DNA of 64,000 nt, taken from positions 24,277,317 through 24,341,316 of the forward strand of contig NC_012873.2 in assembly GCF_000003195.3 (NCBI RefSeq). Reading direction: 5' to 3'. How positions within the stretch are numbered: the first letter of the stretch is position 1; the number at the start of each line of letters is the position of its first letter. This document shows positions 43,223-55,522 of this stretch, piece by piece. Both the position numbers and the translations under genes were made by a program. This DNA is from Sorghum bicolor. Lineage: Eukaryota; Streptophyta; Magnoliopsida; Poales; Poaceae. A model generated the notes under the pieces. It worked only from the letters and a program-made list of their open reading frames with translations, was not told the DNA's origin and searched no databases.

Positions 43223-44157
43223 ACTGGCATCGGAGCAAGATTAAGCATCTAACCATCATAGATGTATTTAAAAACAAATGAATTTGTTTTCCCCAAACTA
43301 ATTGGCAAATTATACTATACATAGGGCTGTTTTAAAAATGTTTTAATAACATATACCATGTCAGTGGTCATACCCTTTATGCATGCTTAAGGACTTTTTG
43401 GTGGCTTAATACTACTAACATGGGGGTTTTTCCTTTCGTCGTGCATATGGCGTGTAATAATATGGATGCTACTTACTTAAGTGGTAATGAATGGATCATA
43501 TAGCTGTATGCCATGGTAAGCAATGTTTGTTTTTCTTTCGTTGTCCATACTTTGTGAAATTGTATGGATGCCACTTGCTTGAGTGGTAATGCATGGATCT
43601 ATATGCCTCTACGCTACGGTAAGTGTGAGCTGTGAGAGCATGACCGTCCAACCGTCGGTCTAGGGGAGTGTTAGCTGTGGTTACTGGAATATTTACATGT
43701 TGCACACATGTATATCTGAAGGTACTTAATTGTGGGTAGTAGGTGCAGCCACGTATACGTGTTGGATGTATATGTGGGTGTATTCCAAATGGGTAGTGTG
43801 CTGCGGTATATGTTCGGGGATATATATCGGAGTACCTAGCTTGGTTGTAGATGATTAGACTTTCATTTCTGCACATATACTCTTGTGGGGTTGGGCTGAA
43901 ATAAAATTTTCTGCAGGTACACTAACAGCGAAACGTGTAGACCGTGTAGTTACGTGTAAAGAGTGCACGTATGTATGCCACCGACTATACCGTTAGAACT
44001 TTCTTCTAGGAATGGTAACGACATATGGAACGTGCATGCATCATGAATCATTCATGCATCCATTATGCACTACTCAATTCTTATAATTCCAAAACTATAT
44101 CTAATTACATTCCCTTGTAATTAATCTTCCTTACTCAAGTTATGGTCTTTCCTACAG
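43223..44157 (+). other. E2 untranslated leader
   Basis: Homologous to the E1 leader. Tandem repeat units at 43434-43520 and 43536-43622. No gene. Confidence 0.7.
43225..43240 (+). promoter_or_regulatory. E2 primer-binding site
   Basis: TGGCATCGGAGCAAGA two bases after the LTR, initiator-Met type with two changes. Confidence 0.75.
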
Positions 44158-45081
44158 ATGGCAGCCCCACATGCAAGTGAGACTTTTCTGGACATATTTG
44201 GCACTCCTACCTTGTTGTTGAGAGTGCTAAGCTCAGTGGGATATGAGGGAACCACCTCAGTACACTTGGATAGAGGCTGAGCATGCAGGATCTTTGCCTT
44301 GGGTAGATGTCCAAATTACAGTTCCCCTTGTCCAAATAACACACAGTGGCTAGGTTGGATAGTAGAGTCCGATGGTCAAACTCCATGGGAGGGTGCCCAA
44401 GTAGCAGCGTTAGAAGTGCTGTTAGAAATATGCCAGGACTATGGTGATGAGCTAGTGAATGGCCCAGCTGGATCTTTTCCTATAGTGAGTGTAACTGACA
44501 CCTTTGTGTCTCAGATAGGAACTGAGCCCCTGGAGATGAGAGAAACCATACTAGGATATAGCTCTAGCTCTCCTATGAGTGACATGCAGGCGGTACTGAA
44601 GCTGTACTATGTACGCCAAGACACCTACATAGAAGCCATGCTAGCGCTTCAGCAAGCTCAAGTTGCGCAGCGCAAACTACGCAAGCGTGTGCGCAAGCAC
44701 CGCAAAGCCTTTAGTGATGCACAAGCTGAAATTCAAAACTACCAAATCGCTTTGCAAGCCCACCGCAACCAAGTTGAAAATGCAGTTAGAGAGCGCAATG
44801 AGGCACAACCACGCATGATGCAAATGACTAGGGAGCGAGATGAGGCTATGCGCTTGGCTGAAAATAGAGAAGCTGCTAGAGTTAGAGCTTTATTCCACGC
44901 TGAGAATAGAGAGGAAGAGCTGATCAGTAGGATTGCTGAACTGCAGTTAGATGTCCATCGCCTAAACAATATCATGAATCCCATTCCACACCCTGTCCCC
45001 ATTAATCATGAAGAGGACCCCAGTGAGGAAGATCAGGATGATGGCATAATCTATAATGGAGAATCTGAAGAAGAACTGTAG
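44158..45081 (+). pseudogene. ORF0 of E2: coiled-coil protein, best-preserved copy
   Basis: The start ATG at 44158 (MAAPHASETFLD) is equivalent to 2482 in E1. An extra G near 44248 shifts the frame to a TGA at 44278, and a compensating loss near 44326 restores it. From 44299 there are 260 open codons to TAG at 45079. The middle (about residues 115-240 of the open part) is a continuous charged helix: RKLRKRVRKHRKAF, NQVENAVRERNEAQ, RERDEAMRLAENRE. It ends in an acidic tail EDQDDG...ESEEEL. No zinc knuckle or enzyme motif. The helix may mediate oligomerisation (inference). Confidence 0.65.
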
Positions 45082-45201
45082 TTTCGCAATGGTTTCCTTA
45101 AATTATGATACTCTGGATAACCTCCCAGGTGAAATGCTCACCGATATCCGTGCGCTTGCGGATCATTTCCTGATGGCGTTACCAAAATCAACAAGCATTT
45201 C

Positions 45202-45217
45202 TGGCGCCGTTGCGGGG
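45202..45217 (+). promoter_or_regulatory. C3 primer-binding site
   Basis: TGGCGCCGTTGCGGGG, same site as in C1 and C2 with one base lost. Confidence 0.8.
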
Positions 45218-45315
45218 AGAAAGACGGTTTGCTGAGATAACTTTAAGTCTTGCTATTATCTTGTATTATACTTTTATACTTTTATTCTTTTATGTTTTTA
45301 TTTTTTTCCATCTTT

Positions 45316-46335
45316 ATGGATAACTTAAATTCCACACCTATTATTGAATTCTTTGCACCTTCAGAGACCAGCCATAGACCATGGGAGTCAACAAGTCCTT
45401 TCTTGGCCCCTAATTATGATCTGTGTCCGGAGTTGATTGCAATAGGTCAAAACCAACCCTTTCATATAGCTGAGGTCCTATCTTTTAATCAAGAAGATAA
45501 TGAACTTTTAGCTACACCTAAGGAATCTTTTAATCTTTCTATAAATTTTGGTTTAAAGCTAGCCCTACAAGACCATGTTTTTTCTCGATATTTTCACATT
45601 GGTCTTAATCATATAACCTTTGGTAGAGTCTTTCTTTCTTTATCTATTAGTAAAGGAAGGTATGTCTTCATTCGTGGACATCCTTCTTGCACTAGTCTTC
45701 ATAAAAAATTCCTAGAGATAGAGAAGGAATCATCTCCCAAACAAGGAAAGGAAGTTTCAATAGCCGATTTCCAAACATTTCAATCCCATGATTCGGCTAT
45801 CCAACCCATCCTTGAGCTTAATAATTTCTACTCTTCTCTTTCTCTTGAACCTCCCGATGATCCTATGAATCTCTCTAGACATCCCATGCATAAGAGTCAC
45901 CAAGACAATAAGGAGGATTGAGAAGAGCAACATCAATGGCTAGAGGGCATTAAAAATCCATGTGCTATCACCATTGAGTGGATGGACAAGGAAGAAGCCT
46001 TAATGGATTCTGACTTTGGCTCAATTTCAAATGGTGAGTTCTTGAGTCCCTTTGAAGATGAGATTCATCCTACTACAGAAGAGGACATAGGCGAGACAAA
46101 CCTAGGAGAAACACTGAACATTCAGATTGGAGACGAAGATAGCATTAATGAGCATGGAATTTATTTCATAGCCACTTCGTTTACTCCATGCTCATATGCA
46201 ACATCTTCCCAATCTTTTGGTCTCTCCAACATCACCACATTTGAGATCTCCAACCCCCACTTCCTTTTTTATAAAAACTTTAAAAGGGCGGTTGTCGATG
46301 TATATGTCTATAATAAATATTGCAGATCTCGTTGA
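45316..46335 (+). pseudogene. C-family orphan ORF, third copy with one stop
   Basis: Starts MDNLNSTPIIEFFAPSE and ends AYVYNKYCRSR-like (VYVYNKYCRSR). One in-frame TGA at 45919 replaces the CGA seen in C1. It has a different central segment (MDSDFGSISNGEFLSPFEDE, EEDIGETNLGETLN). It is 93 bases longer than C1, again a multiple of three. Confidence 0.6.
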
Positions 46336-47731
46336 GTTGATCTTCATGTAGGTCAGCGTTGGAGGGGAAACCACTTCACCGACATAAATTGATGGTTTCC
46401 CAAGGACAAGCTTAGTGTCCTAAAACAAGCACTTATCAGATCATAAGATGAACTTTTAATTATTTGCAACATTGCCTTGTGTATTGAACATATAAAGATA
46501 ATTGTAGAAATATTCCTTCGGGTATTCGTGTCACTAATCTTTTTAGGATTGGAGCAAGAAGATCAGAGGAATGACAAGCGGAAGGTATGCCCAACCAATC
46601 ATCATGCAACATTGAATTAAAATCATCCAATCTTCAGTTTTGCAAAATTCAAGCTTGGGAGAGTACTTCACATGAAAACATCCTTTGCCAAGTTGCTATG
46701 TTGGTTGTCCCTACCTTTGAGACATGCTTGATTTGTTAAATACTAGTCACACTACTTCATCTCCACTTTAGTAGATCTCTATAAAAGCCATCATGCTACG
46801 TATGTTTATCCTAGTAAGTGTTGGTTTGGAAGTACTGGACATACTTCAATTGGTATTTAAATTAAGCGTGGTGCTTAGGTTAAATAGCCTTCCTTAATCT
46901 GATTAGACATGGGGTCTAGTTTGGTTACTGAACTAAAAACTGCTTGAGTAGGCATTGGTAAATTTTGTCGGACTAACCCCTGCAGGAAAACTTTCAATAT
47001 CGACCTGGGAAGTCCTGAGATAAACTCACATTGGAGACAAAGAGAGAGACACATGAAGGTTAACAATTTACACAAGGAAGGCATAGCTCACAAGAGATGA
47101 TTCATGGAGGGTGCCACAAACAAGATACACAACCACTATGAATGGGAAGCTTCCACAAGGTGAGATGGTACCATCACTCTTCAATTAAGGTAACATCTTA
47201 AGATATGTGACTATCACTTTTATAAGCTTCTCCTTGGTTCTGGCATTCACATAAATAAAGAGACAAACATGTATGATTTGTAACTCTAAATTAACCAACC
47301 TAACTGATTCAGCATGTTTAGTCCTTTAATCTTTGTTCTTAGTACTACCTTCGTGATCCCACACTCCTAATCATATAAGCTAAAATGTTGCAGATTCAAT
47401 CTTTGGAAGATATAAACAAAACATAAATATAGTTAGATTATCTTTCCATTAGGTCGAGCAATCTGATCTAACAAATGTTTTAAATGCTACACTCATGATC
47501 TTATTATCCATCAACTTTGTCTTGCTCATCAATCATATGGTTAGAGAACAACAAAGACACTTTTGGTTCTGTTGGTGTTTTTCACCAACAGAGCCCATGC
47601 ACTTGATCTCTGCCTTGTCTCTATGAGCAGGTACACTTGGAGCATAATATGAAGGAGTTTTACAACTCCTAGATTCCACCAAGCGAAGAACCTAGATCTA
47701 CAAGCACAAACACACTGGAGATACTGGACAC
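46336..47731 (+). other. C3 non-coding interior
   Basis: Matches C1 and C2 interior; hairpin at 47569-47591. It ends at the D2 LTR within the sequence that in C1 is the zinc-knuckle remnant of gag. No gene. Confidence 0.6.
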
Positions 47732-48444
47732 TGTTGACACCGTTTTTGGACACGTACCCAGGATCGGTGGAGTATAGATCGGCAAGATAGGGTAACAATA
47801 ACTAGTCTGCAGGGGAGTTGCCGATGAGGGTGGCTGTCGATGAAGGGACAGCTGAATGATACTAAGTCAATGGGTGGTAACACGTTCATGCCGATGGTCA
47901 AGCATTAGCTTTTGCCGATGGCTATGATGAGGAGTCTGCCGATGATTCCGAAGGAGAACCTGAAGGTTGCCGATTGGCCCATGGTGGTGTCCCAGTTTGT
48001 CACGGGAGGATAGTTTTGTGTTTTCCTTAGTTATTTAAATCGTTTTGTATACGGATTCTGTTTAATTTGGAATTCGAGTCCTAGTCGTGTCTGATTGTAG
48101 CTCTTTGAGCAGGGTATAAATGTAGACCGTGGGGCCTTGTAATGAACGAATCAATCAATCAAACACAAGTTTTTACTCATATTCCAGCATCTACTTTTTC
48201 GACGACTTCGTCATATTTTTCTTTTCATTATGAGTTCTTAGGAGTTCGTCGACTTAAGCTCGGCATATTCTCGAGTTCCACGTGAATACCTCTTGGCCGT
48301 GGCATCCGGGCGCATCGCTGTTGTCAGGACCCAAGTATTCGAGTTATCACCTTTGCCGATAGTAAGGTCAAATCGGCTGGCACGCCTTAACGTGTGAATC
48401 GGGTATTAGCCCTTTGTGTTTGCAGATCTACTTTTGCATCAACA
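47732..48444 (+). repeat. D2 5' LTR
   Basis: 713 bases, TGTTGACACC to GCATCAACA. TATA box at 48115-48121. Confidence 0.9.
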
Positions 48445-48451
48445 CATCTTT

Positions 48452-48470
48452 TGGCACGCCCAGTGGGACC
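48452..48470 (+). promoter_or_regulatory. D2 primer-binding site
   Basis: TGGCACGCCCAGTGGGACC, seven bases after the LTR; intact form of the D1 site. Confidence 0.7.
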
Positions 48471-48491
48471 ATATTCAAGACCGAGATCGAC

Positions 48492-51250
48492 ATGGTGACT
48501 AGCGATTTCGATTTGGAGAATGTCATCCCCGTGACAGAAGCCAGTCTCAAAGATGAGCAGAAGCAAGCTATTGCGAAGGCTATGGAGGATTATAAGCAAC
48601 AATGTCTCAAGTCCTTCAGCATCAACAGGAGCGGCGAAGTGATCCAGAAGGAGGCACTGCCGATGCCTCGGCAGGTTACTTTTGAAGCCAATCCTGGTAA
48701 ACTTCAAGACATGGTCGATAATGCTATTAACCGTGCCTTGATCAATCAAGCTGGTGTGCTGTCCAATACGGTTTTCAATGCCGTGGCTAGAACTTTCAAC
48801 GAAGGACATTTGCCACCAAATTATGTGGGCCCTTCTCATCATCAGCCAGGATCACCGGTGGTCACAGCTCCATCGGCTGCTACAGCCGCTGCGGTACAGA
48901 AACTACTGTTCCTCCAAGCACGTTAGGAGTCACTAATGCGCAATCTACGCCAATGACGACCAATCCATCGACTTCAGATGGGCAGATTAAGCTTGCTACA
49001 GATCTATTGGCATCAGCAATGTCGGGATCGGTCCCTCCTCCTAACTGGTGGGGTTATGGTATGCCTCCAGAGTTGACGTTGAAGACACCTGCTATATCTC
49101 AGGCGGCTGATGTGAGAGGCAAGGCTCCTATGGCATCGGCACCTCCAAATATGCCGATGAATCAGAGTCCCCAGTATACTACAACAACTACTGCAAGGCC
49201 TTACACTAGGAATTCTCAAGCTACAACATTCTAGATGCCTAACGCATTGGCAAATTCAATGCTGACGCAACAGAGGTTTATGACTCAGCCAGGGTATGTC
49301 TATTCAATGATGATGCCCAATTACCAGTCATCGGCAGGTCCTATGCCGATGAATGCTAATAGTGGATGGCCTGAGCAGCAAATTTTTCCACAAATGCCCC
49401 AACAGAATCATCAGGCTATAGAGTTTCAACAAGGCCAGATCTACCCTGGGTTCCAGAATCAAGGGTTGCCCAACCAGCCAATGAATCTTGGGCAGTAGTT
49501 TGGTGGTCAACAGATCGGTGGTCAGCAGGTTGGCCAGATGATTAACCCAATGTTCCATGCAGATCGCGCACCACATAGACACGTGGAAGCATATTAGCAG
49601 ATCCCAGATCCGCAACCGCCTCATCGGCAAGATGCCGATGCTTATTGGGCCGATAAGATTGCTGAAGTAATGAGAGACCAATTTGGGATAAAACCCAAAG
49701 TCAACACTTACTCTTATCGGACACCGTATCCTCATGCATATGATTTAATCCCGCTTCCAAATCGGTACAAAGTGCCGGATTTTACTAAGTTTTCTAGGCA
49801 GGATGATACATCGACCATGGAGCACGTCAACAGGTTCATCATTCAGTGTGGAGAAGCTGCTAACAGGGACGAGTTAAGGGTTCGCTTGTTCTCGTCATCA
49901 TTATCTGGATCGGCTTTCACTTGGTTTATATCATTAACTCTCAACTCAGTAATTACTTGGGCCAATCTAGAGAAGCAACTCCCCAAATACTTCTTTTCTG
50001 GAGTCCATGAGAAGAAGATCACCGATTTGGTCAAATTGAAGCAACGCAATGATGAATCGGTTGAAAGTTTTGTGCAGAGAATACGGGAGGTCAAGAACAA
50101 ATGCTATAGTCTGGTTTTGGATGATCGGCAGCTAGCCGATTTGGCTTTCCAGGGTTTGTTGCCACATATCAAGGACAAGTATGCATCTCAAGAGTTCGAA
50201 AGCTTAAGTCATTTGGTGCAGAGAATTTCGGATCAAGATATCAGGCCTTTTGAGCCCAAGAGAGCATGGAACAAAAAGGTATCATTTGTGGACGAGGCAG
50301 CAAGCTCGGACTCTGATGAGGAACCAGTCATCGGCTTGGTAGAGTGGGTAAAGAATAAGAAGCCAATGTCTTGCCCTTTTGGGCACAAGGAGCCGGAGAA
50401 GTTCACGTTTGACATCACCAAAGCCGATAGGATATTTGACTTTCTACTTCAGGAAGGTCAGATCAAATTGTCACCCAATCATGTAATCCCATCGGCTGAA
50501 GAATTAAAGATGATGAAGTACTGCAAATGGCACAATGCAACTTCTCACAGCACCAATGAGTGCAATGTTTTTAGACAACTGCTGCAATCGGCTATAGAAT
50601 CTGGAAGGATCAAATTTGACAGCTCCAAAACTCAAAAGCCGATGAAGATTGATCAACATCCTTTCCCAACAAACATGCTGGATGCTAAGGGAAAGGCCAA
50701 GGTCTTGACATCGGAAGCAGCTGAAAGAAGTGCATCGGTGGATCCTCAGCATCAGATCACTACTACCGATGAAAAAGGAAAAGGTTTGATCCAGGAGGGA
50801 ACTAACTCAGGAAGGCCTCCCCGATCCGGTATAGTGATAACTCATAGAAGGCCTCGGGAAACTTGGCAGCAACGTGAGGATCGGTATCGGCGCCAGCAAT
50901 AAAGCTATCATCGGGAAGAAAAAAGACGCCGACAGGAGTGGAATCGGCACAAGGATCACTGGAATTGTCCGTTCTTCATCCATTGTTGGGAGGAAAATAT
51001 CAAGCTTCCTACTGTTACAGACTACCCGGAATGTAATGGTTATGATCGGTATGATAGATCAAATCGGTAGTATCAGAACAATAGCCGCCGGTTTGATGGG
51101 CCGATTAGGGGGAGAGCGTTAGTTCATGATCGGCTGGGGGGCAGGCTCAGCGTACATGATAGGCTGGGTGACCGTGTTGAGTACTTTCCTAGAAACCAAG
51201 AAGAACTTGAGGTGATGGCTAATGCATGAATTCCCGATGAGTTCATATTT
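48492..51250 (+). pseudogene. D2 gag polyprotein
   Basis: ATG at 48492. The N-terminal part shifts frame by a one-base loss near 48890. From 48953 one frame runs on with few stops: TAG in the ATTF-MPNA block near 49232, TAG at 49496 (CAG in D1), and another near 49600. The longest part (49670-50902, 410 codons) holds the intact gag core (TKFSRQDDTSTMEHVNRF, SLSGSAFTWFISL, ESFVQRIREVKNKCYSL) and the CKWHN...HSTNEC site. Downstream, the WNCPFF...CPEC block and a TAG after DRSNR precede the protease. Confidence 0.8.
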
Positions 51251-51274
51251 TGTAGGGATGCCAATACTTATCGG

Positions 51275-52121
51275 ATGGAGTCAAGGGAAAATTGTCGCCC
51301 ATCGGTAAAGCAGCAACAACTTCCTCCATGGTGTCCAGAGGGATTGACTAGGACACATAAAACGAGACTGCAGCGCGAAAGACGAGAAGAGTTCAACAAG
51401 GGCAAGCACTCTGGCCAGTCTGGGGATCAGCAACAATCAGATCCTAAGGGAAAAGGTCCATCGGCAGATATCAACATGGTATTTATGTTGCCGATGGAAT
51501 TCCTTGCACCGTCAAGTGATGATGAGTTGGAGTTTTTCGACGAAATAGCTCAGTTGGCTCTAGATCCGATGACAGCCATCTTCGAAAAGCCCGCAGATGA
51601 TGAAAGGCAACATCTTAAAGCTTTGTTTGTCAAAGGAAGGGTTGATGGTCAGCCAATGACCAAAATATTAATTGATGGTGAAGCCGCTATCAATATCATG
51701 CCATATGCAGTATATCGGAAGCTTGGAAAAGGAGATCAAGATTTGACCAAGACCGATATGATGTTAAAGGACTTCGATGGAAATGTGTCTCTGGTTAAGG
51801 GGGCAATATGCGTCGAATTGACCATCGGCAGCAAAACCTTGCCGACAACTTTCTTCGTGATCAGCGGAAAAGGTGCTTATAACTTGCTGTTAGGGAGAGA
51901 TTGGATTCTTGCCAATTGTTGCATCCCGTCAACAATGCACCAATGCTTGGTCTAGTGGGTAGGTGACAAGATTGAAATTGTCCCGGGAGATTCTTCCTAT
52001 GTTATTGCATCGGCAGAGGCAGACACCTACGAAAGAACTAGGTGTATTTCAGGAGAAGTTTGGGAAAAGGATTTTCTCAAAGTTGCCGATTATGAAATTC
52101 CACCGATCCAAGCAGTGAGTT
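51275..52121 (+). pseudogene. D2 protease region
   Basis: Same frame as gag. The active-site block is IDGEAAINIMP, where D1 has IDGGAAINIMP, so the Gly after the catalytic Asp-Gly has become Glu and activity is doubtful. LLLGRDWILANCCIPST follows. TAG at 51953 replaces CAG. Confidence 0.75.
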
Positions 52122-53216
52122 TTGATGAAGGTTTTAATGTTTAGGTTCACCGATGAGGGAAAATTAGGCCAGGGATTCACATCGGCCGATGATTTGGTAG
52201 AAGTAGAAATAGGTAGTGGTGATAAGCCTAGACCTACTTTTATTAGTACTAAGTTAAGTTCTGAGTGTAAGCAACAGTTAACAAATTTGTTAAAGGAATA
52301 TAAAGATTGCTTTGCGTGGGATTATTCTGAGATGCCTGGACCGATCAATTGTTGAACATCGGTTGTCTATCAAGTCTGGATTTCGGCCACATCAATAGCC
52401 AGTTCGCCGATGTAATCCTAATATTCTTCCTGATATTAAGGCCGAAATAACCAAACTTATTGAAGCTAAATTTATTCGGCAGTGTCGGTATGCGGAGTGG
52501 ATTTCCAATGTTGTTCCGGTTTACAAGAAAAATGGAAAGCTTTGGGTCTGCATTGATTTCAGAAATCTTAATAAAGCTACGCCGATGGATGGTTACCCAA
52601 TGCCAGTTGCCGATCTACTAGTTGATGCTGCGGCTGGACATCGGATCATCAGCTTTATGGATGGCAATGCAGGATATAATCAGATATTCCTGGCTGAAGA
52701 GGATATTCCAAAGACTGCATTTAGATGTCCTGGTCATGTTGGGTTGTTTGAATAGATAGTCATGACCTTTGGCTTGAAAAATGCTGGTGCTACTTATCAG
52801 AGGGCTATGAATTTTATATTTCATGAGTTCATCGGCAAGCTGGTGGAAATTTATATTGATGATGTGGTGGTTAAGTCTGGAGACTTCATAAAGCATCTTG
52901 CCGATTTGCGAAAGGTATTAGAATGTACAAGGAAGCATGGTTTAAAGATGAACCCCAACAAGTGTGCATTTGGAGTATCGGCAGGACAATTTCTTGGTTT
53001 CATGGTGCATCAAAGGGGGATTGGAATTAGTCGGAGATCCATTGATGCTACCAACAAAATAGTTGCTCCTACCAACAAGACTGAGCTCCAATCCTTCATC
53101 GGCAAGGTAAATTTTATCAGGAGGTTTGTATCTAATTTGTCTGGTAAAATTCGTGCTTTCAGTCCTTTGCTTAAGTTAAAAGCCGATCAAGAGTTCGTCT
53201 GGGGAAAGACCAACAG
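52122..53216 (+). pseudogene. D2 reverse transcriptase
   Basis: N-terminal block YKDCFAWDYSEMPG, then a five-base deletion near 52340. The palm continues (IDFRNLNKATPMDGYPMP, FRCPGHVGLFE), with TAG at 52753 (TGG in D1) and TAG near 52397 (CAG in D1). From 52762 it is open: YIDDVVVKSGDF, FLGFMVHQRGIGI, NFIRRFVSNLSGK. Confidence 0.8.
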
Positions 53217-54260
53217 TTGGCCTTGGATGAAATCAAGAATTATTTGGTAAATCCTCCGGTTCTGATTCCACCTCAGCAAGGAAAGCCCTTCAGGTTGTAT
53301 TTGTCTACCGATGGGATGGTTATCGGTTCGGCTTTAATTCAAGAATTTGAAGGTAAGAAACGTGTGATTTACTATTTAAGCAGGAGATTGGTTGATGCTG
53401 AAACCAGGCATTCGGCCATTGAAAAGTTGTGTTTATGCCTATATGTCTCATGTACCAAATTGAGGCACTATCTACTATCGGCCGAATGCACCGTTATATG
53501 CAAAGATGATGTAATCAGGTATATGCTGTCTATGCCGATTATGAGTGGCAGAATCGGTAAATGGATTTTGGCACTATCGGATTTTGATTTGCGTTATGAA
53601 TCGGCTAAGGCGGTTAAGGGGCAGATTATGGCCGATTTTGTAACTCAGCATTGTGGTACAGTGGAGAGTTTGGAAATTGTACCTTGGACGCTCTTCTTTG
53701 ACGGATCCACGTGTGACCGGGGGGCAGGGATTGGCATAGTGTTGATTTCCCCTTGGGGAAGGAAATATGAGTTCTCCTTGCCGATTGTTGCCATGTCAAC
53801 AAATAATCAGGCTAAGTATCAAGCTTTGATAAGGGGGTTGGAATTACTAAGGGAAGTTCATGCTGATGCTGTTGAAATCTTCAGGAATTCTATGCTGGTT
53901 ATAAATCAATTGGCTGGAAGCTATGAATGCCGAAGCGAGGTCCTGATAACTTATCATGAAAGGAGTATGCAACTATTAAAGGAATTCAAGGACTTCCGAT
54001 TAGAGCATGTTCCTCGATTGCATAATGAAGAGGCTAATCGGTTGGCTCAGCATGCCTCGGGATATCAGCCCATGATAAATGCAGTATCGGCAGTCAGTGC
54101 CGATGATTGGAGAACAGATATCATTAATTATTTAAAGGATCCATCCAAGAAAGTTGAGAGACGTGTTTGGTTTCAAGCTACCAAGTATGTGCTCCTTGAA
54201 GATGAGTTATATTACCGAACTATTGATGGGATTCTTCTCAGATGCTTAGGTGATGATGAG
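53217..54260 (+). pseudogene. D2 RNase H and second RNase H
   Basis: Uninterrupted over this stretch. First RNase H: LYLSTDGMVIGSALIQE and YYLSRRLVDAETRHS. Second RNase H keeps FFDGSTC, but the Glu of AEYQAL is Lys (AKYQAL) and the Asp of GDSML is Asn (RNSML). The frame is open yet two catalytic positions are lost, the mirror image of D1. Confidence 0.8.
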
Positions 54261-55364
54261 GCTAAGAATTTGATGGGAGAGATCCATGAAGGAGTATGTG
54301 GAGCACATCAGTCGGCATTTAAGATGAAGTGGACGATCAGAAGAAATGGGTATTATTGGCTGACTATACTTGAGGATTGCTTTAAGTATTTCAAAGGGTG
54401 TCAAGGATGTTAGAAGTTTGGGAATGTTCAAAGGGCACCCGCATCGGCCATGAATCCCATTATTAAACCTTGGTCGTTCCTGGGATGGGATATTGACCTA
54501 ATCGGCCAAATTTACCCGCCATCGAGCAAAGGGCATAAATTCATCTTGGTTGCCACCGATTATTTCACTAAGTGGGTTGAAGCTATTCCTTTGAAGAAAG
54601 TTACATCGGCCAATATGATTGATTTCGTGAAAGAACATATTATTTACTGATTTGGGATTCCTCAGACCATTACTAGTGATCAGGGTACCATGTTCACATC
54701 AGGGGAGTTTGATGAGTTCGCAATCGGTATGGGAATTAAAGTATTAAACTCTTCTCCTTATTATGCTCAAGCTAATGGGCAGGCCGAGGCATCTAACAAA
54801 GGAATTATCAAGCTTATTAAACGAAAGATTGAAGAAAATCCCAGGAGGTGACACACATTGTTAAATGAAGCTTTGTGGTTGTATCGGATGGCTTGTCATG
54901 GATCGACCAAGGTTTCACCTTCTCAGTTGGTGTATGGGCATGATGAAGTGTTACCTTGGGAAATTAAAACTGGGCCTAGGTGACTGTCTTTTCAAGATCA
55001 ATTGGCTGCCGATGATTATGCTACTTTGATGACAGACGAGTTGGATGATCTAGAAGGGCATCGGCTAAGGGCTTTGATGAGTATAGAAGAGAATAAGAAA
55101 AGGGTTGCCAGATGGTATGATAAGAAGGTGAAGGCTAAAGAGTTTGCCGATGGAGACTTGGTGTGGAAGCTAGTCTTACCGATTGGGACTAAAAGTTCAA
55201 AATTTGGGAAGTGGTCTCCCAATTGGGAGGGTCCCTATCGGATAAATCGATCTGCTCCTGGTAATGCCTATATCTTATAAACTCTCGAAGGAGTTGAATT
55301 TCCCAGAGCATTAAATGGCAAGTATCTGAAGAAATATTACCCCAGCATATGGGTCAATGCATAA
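54261..55364 (+). pseudogene. D2 integrase
   Basis: The zinc domain ends CFKYFKGCQGC then TAG, shared with D1. The core has WDIDLIG, SDQGTMF and NGQAEASNK. Stops: TGA at 54648 (CGA in D1), TGA at 54849 (TGG in D1), TGA near 54981 (CGA in D1), and TAA at 55277 (GAA in D1). It ends IWVNA with TAA at 55362. Confidence 0.75.
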
Positions 55365-55374
55365 AAGTTTAAGT

Positions 55375-55395
55375 GCCGATAACATTCCTATCGGC
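55375..55395 (+). terminator. Twin hairpin 1, D2 copy
   Basis: GCCGATA, seven-base loop, TATCGGC, identical to 26415-26435, 11 bases after the pol stop. Confidence 0.5.
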
Positions 55396-55440
55396 TAGAT
55401 CAAAGTATGTCTGGAGGTAAACTCAATGTTTTTAAAAGGT

Positions 55441-55461
55441 GCCGATAACAGTCCTATCGGC
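55441..55461 (+). terminator. Twin hairpin 2, D2 copy
   Basis: Same stem, 66 bases after hairpin 1. The antisense gene ends at 55523, so both hairpins lie in the gap between the converging genes. Confidence 0.5.
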
Positions 55462-55522
55462 TAGACCAAAATATTAGGAAGATTGGAAAGAAGAAGAGTG
55501 GGGTATATTGCTGATGAAGAGT

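Larger units (their letters stand above)
38690..45100 (+). mobile_element. E2: truncated chromovirus (5' LTR, leader, ORF0)
   Basis: A complete 4.53-kb LTR with primer site, leader and ORF0. Just after the ORF0 stop the sequence switches to a C-family LTR end. Gag, pol and the 3' LTR are missing, so a deletion or recombination removed them. Confidence 0.85.
45098..47731 (+). mobile_element. C3: C-family fragment, cut by D2
   Basis: Last about 95 bases of a C LTR (to 45193), primer site, orphan ORF and non-coding interior up to the D2 LTR. The left junction with E2 lies within 45095-45107. Confidence 0.8.
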
